The notes beneath the pieces are model-generated. The model had not been told where the DNA came from. It worked only from the letters and a program-made list of their open reading frames with translations, and did no database searches. The translations under genes were made by a program, and so were the position numbers. This document shows, one piece after another, positions 5,406 to 5,848 of a stretch of DNA of 5,848 nt; the stretch's first letter is position 1; each line of letters begins with the position of its first letter. Source of the stretch: UMGS1851 sp900555605 (GTDB lineage: Bacteria > Bacillota > Clostridia > UBA1212 > UBA1255); the NCBI GenBank assembly GCA_902472555.1, contig CABROF010000124.1:1-5848 (forward strand), read 5' to 3'.

Positions 5406-5848
5406 TCACGGCACCAGCATGGTTTTGATGTTGTTTCCGGATTTGGCATCCTCGATGGCTTGGTTGATGTCAGAGACCGGGTATTCTTTTGCAAGAGAGC
5501 GGATGCAGGCGTGCAGCTGCGGATTTTGCTGTAAAAAGGTGAGATACATTTCTACGTCGGATACTGCGTATTGGGAAGAGCCGATGATATGAAGCGCATT
5601 GAAGGTGATCATCTGCGGTGCGATTTCAACCTTTCCGCTGTTGGAGTACTGACCGGGGACGAGATAGGTGCCGCGGTTGCGTAGCATTTCCATACCCTGA
5701 GGCACTGCGTTCGGATTGCCAGAGGCTTCAAATACCACATCTGCGCCGAGCCCGCCGCTGCGTTCTTTTATGTGCGCGATGATTTCCTGTACGTCGGTAC
5801 GCGTTAGATTGCAGACCTCAGAGGCGCCGAGCCTGCGCGCCAGCGCCT
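5406..5848 (-). CDS. C-terminal part of a medium-chain (zinc-type) alcohol/polyol dehydrogenase; 5' end outside window
   Basis: The frame is open from the window edge (first whole codon at 5846) to TGA at 5408-5406, giving 146 residues. It starts ALARRLGASEVCNL, matching the point in medium-chain dehydrogenases where 'la..LGA..vin' follows the second strand of the Rossmann fold. Next come GADVVFEASGNPNAV (residues about 34-48), a GTYLVPGQYS strand, and a typical C-terminal end with INQAIEDAKSGNNIKTMLVP, where Lys precedes the last strand. This fits the COG1063 Tdh/sorbitol-dehydrogenase-like group of NAD(P)-dependent enzymes that oxidise alcohols or polyols. The zinc ligands, the glycine-rich cofactor loop and the residue setting NAD/NADP choice all lie outside the window, so substrate and cofactor cannot be assigned. 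It converges on the alpha-galactosidase, 177 bp apart, so it is not part of that operon. Confidence 0.9.
   Translation of the reverse strand, partial: ALARRLGASEVCNLTRTDVQEIIAHIKERSGGLGADVVFEASGNPNAVPQGMEMLRNRGTYLVPGQYSNSGKVEIAPQMITFNALHIIGSSQYAVSDVEMYLTFLQQNPQLHACIRSLAKEYPVSDINQAIEDAKSGNNIKTMLVP

Noticed and set aside
5225..5428. Open frame of 67 codons after the alpha-galactosidase
   Set aside because: It runs through the nested palindrome and its A/T tracts, gives a Lys/Phe-rich product with no recognisable motif, has no SD, and overlaps the end of the dehydrogenase on the other strand.
1..5848. CRISPR arrays, tRNA or rRNA genes, riboswitches, transposase or phage genes
   Set aside because: None was seen on reading both strands: no regularly spaced repeats, no cloverleaf-like segments, and no mobile-element enzyme motifs. 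Apart from the intergenic regions described, the window is filled by coding sequence.

Overview
The window looks like a chromosomal segment of an anaerobic, mid-GC Firmicute of the class Clostridia, probably gut-associated. This is inferred from AGGAGG-type ribosome binding sites, sigma-A-like promoters, an AraC-regulated sugar hydrolase, and the tail of an ASKHA/RACo-like corrinoid activator, a family common in such organisms. No species call is possible from the sequence alone.

Layout from left to right: (1) the last 77 residues of an ASKHA-domain protein on the + strand (2-235); (2) a complete PAP2-type membrane phosphatase on the - strand (260-838), with its own promoter and a strong Shine-Dalgarno (SD) sequence; (3) two AraC-family regulators on the - strand (961-1899 and 1896-2978) that overlap by ATGA and so are probably co-transcribed and translationally coupled; (4) a regulatory region of about 190 bp (2979-3170) with divergent promoters and an inverted repeat; (5) a complete cytoplasmic GH36-type alpha-galactosidase on the + strand (3171-5228); (6) a convergent intergenic region of 177 bp holding nested inverted repeats that probably terminate transcription from both sides; (7) the C-terminal 146 residues of a medium-chain (zinc-type) dehydrogenase on the - strand (5406 to the window edge).

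The core is a small sugar-utilisation locus: an alpha-galactosidase divergent from a two-gene AraC regulator operon. The simplest model is that one or both regulators sense an alpha-galactoside such as melibiose or a raffinose-type sugar and control the hydrolase. No transporter is inside the window. The flanking genes (ASKHA tail, PAP2, dehydrogenase) have no evident functional link to this core. No clearly new biological system was found. The points most worth a second look are the coupled pair of AraC proteins, the operator-like dyad between the divergent promoters, and the nested palindrome after the galactosidase.
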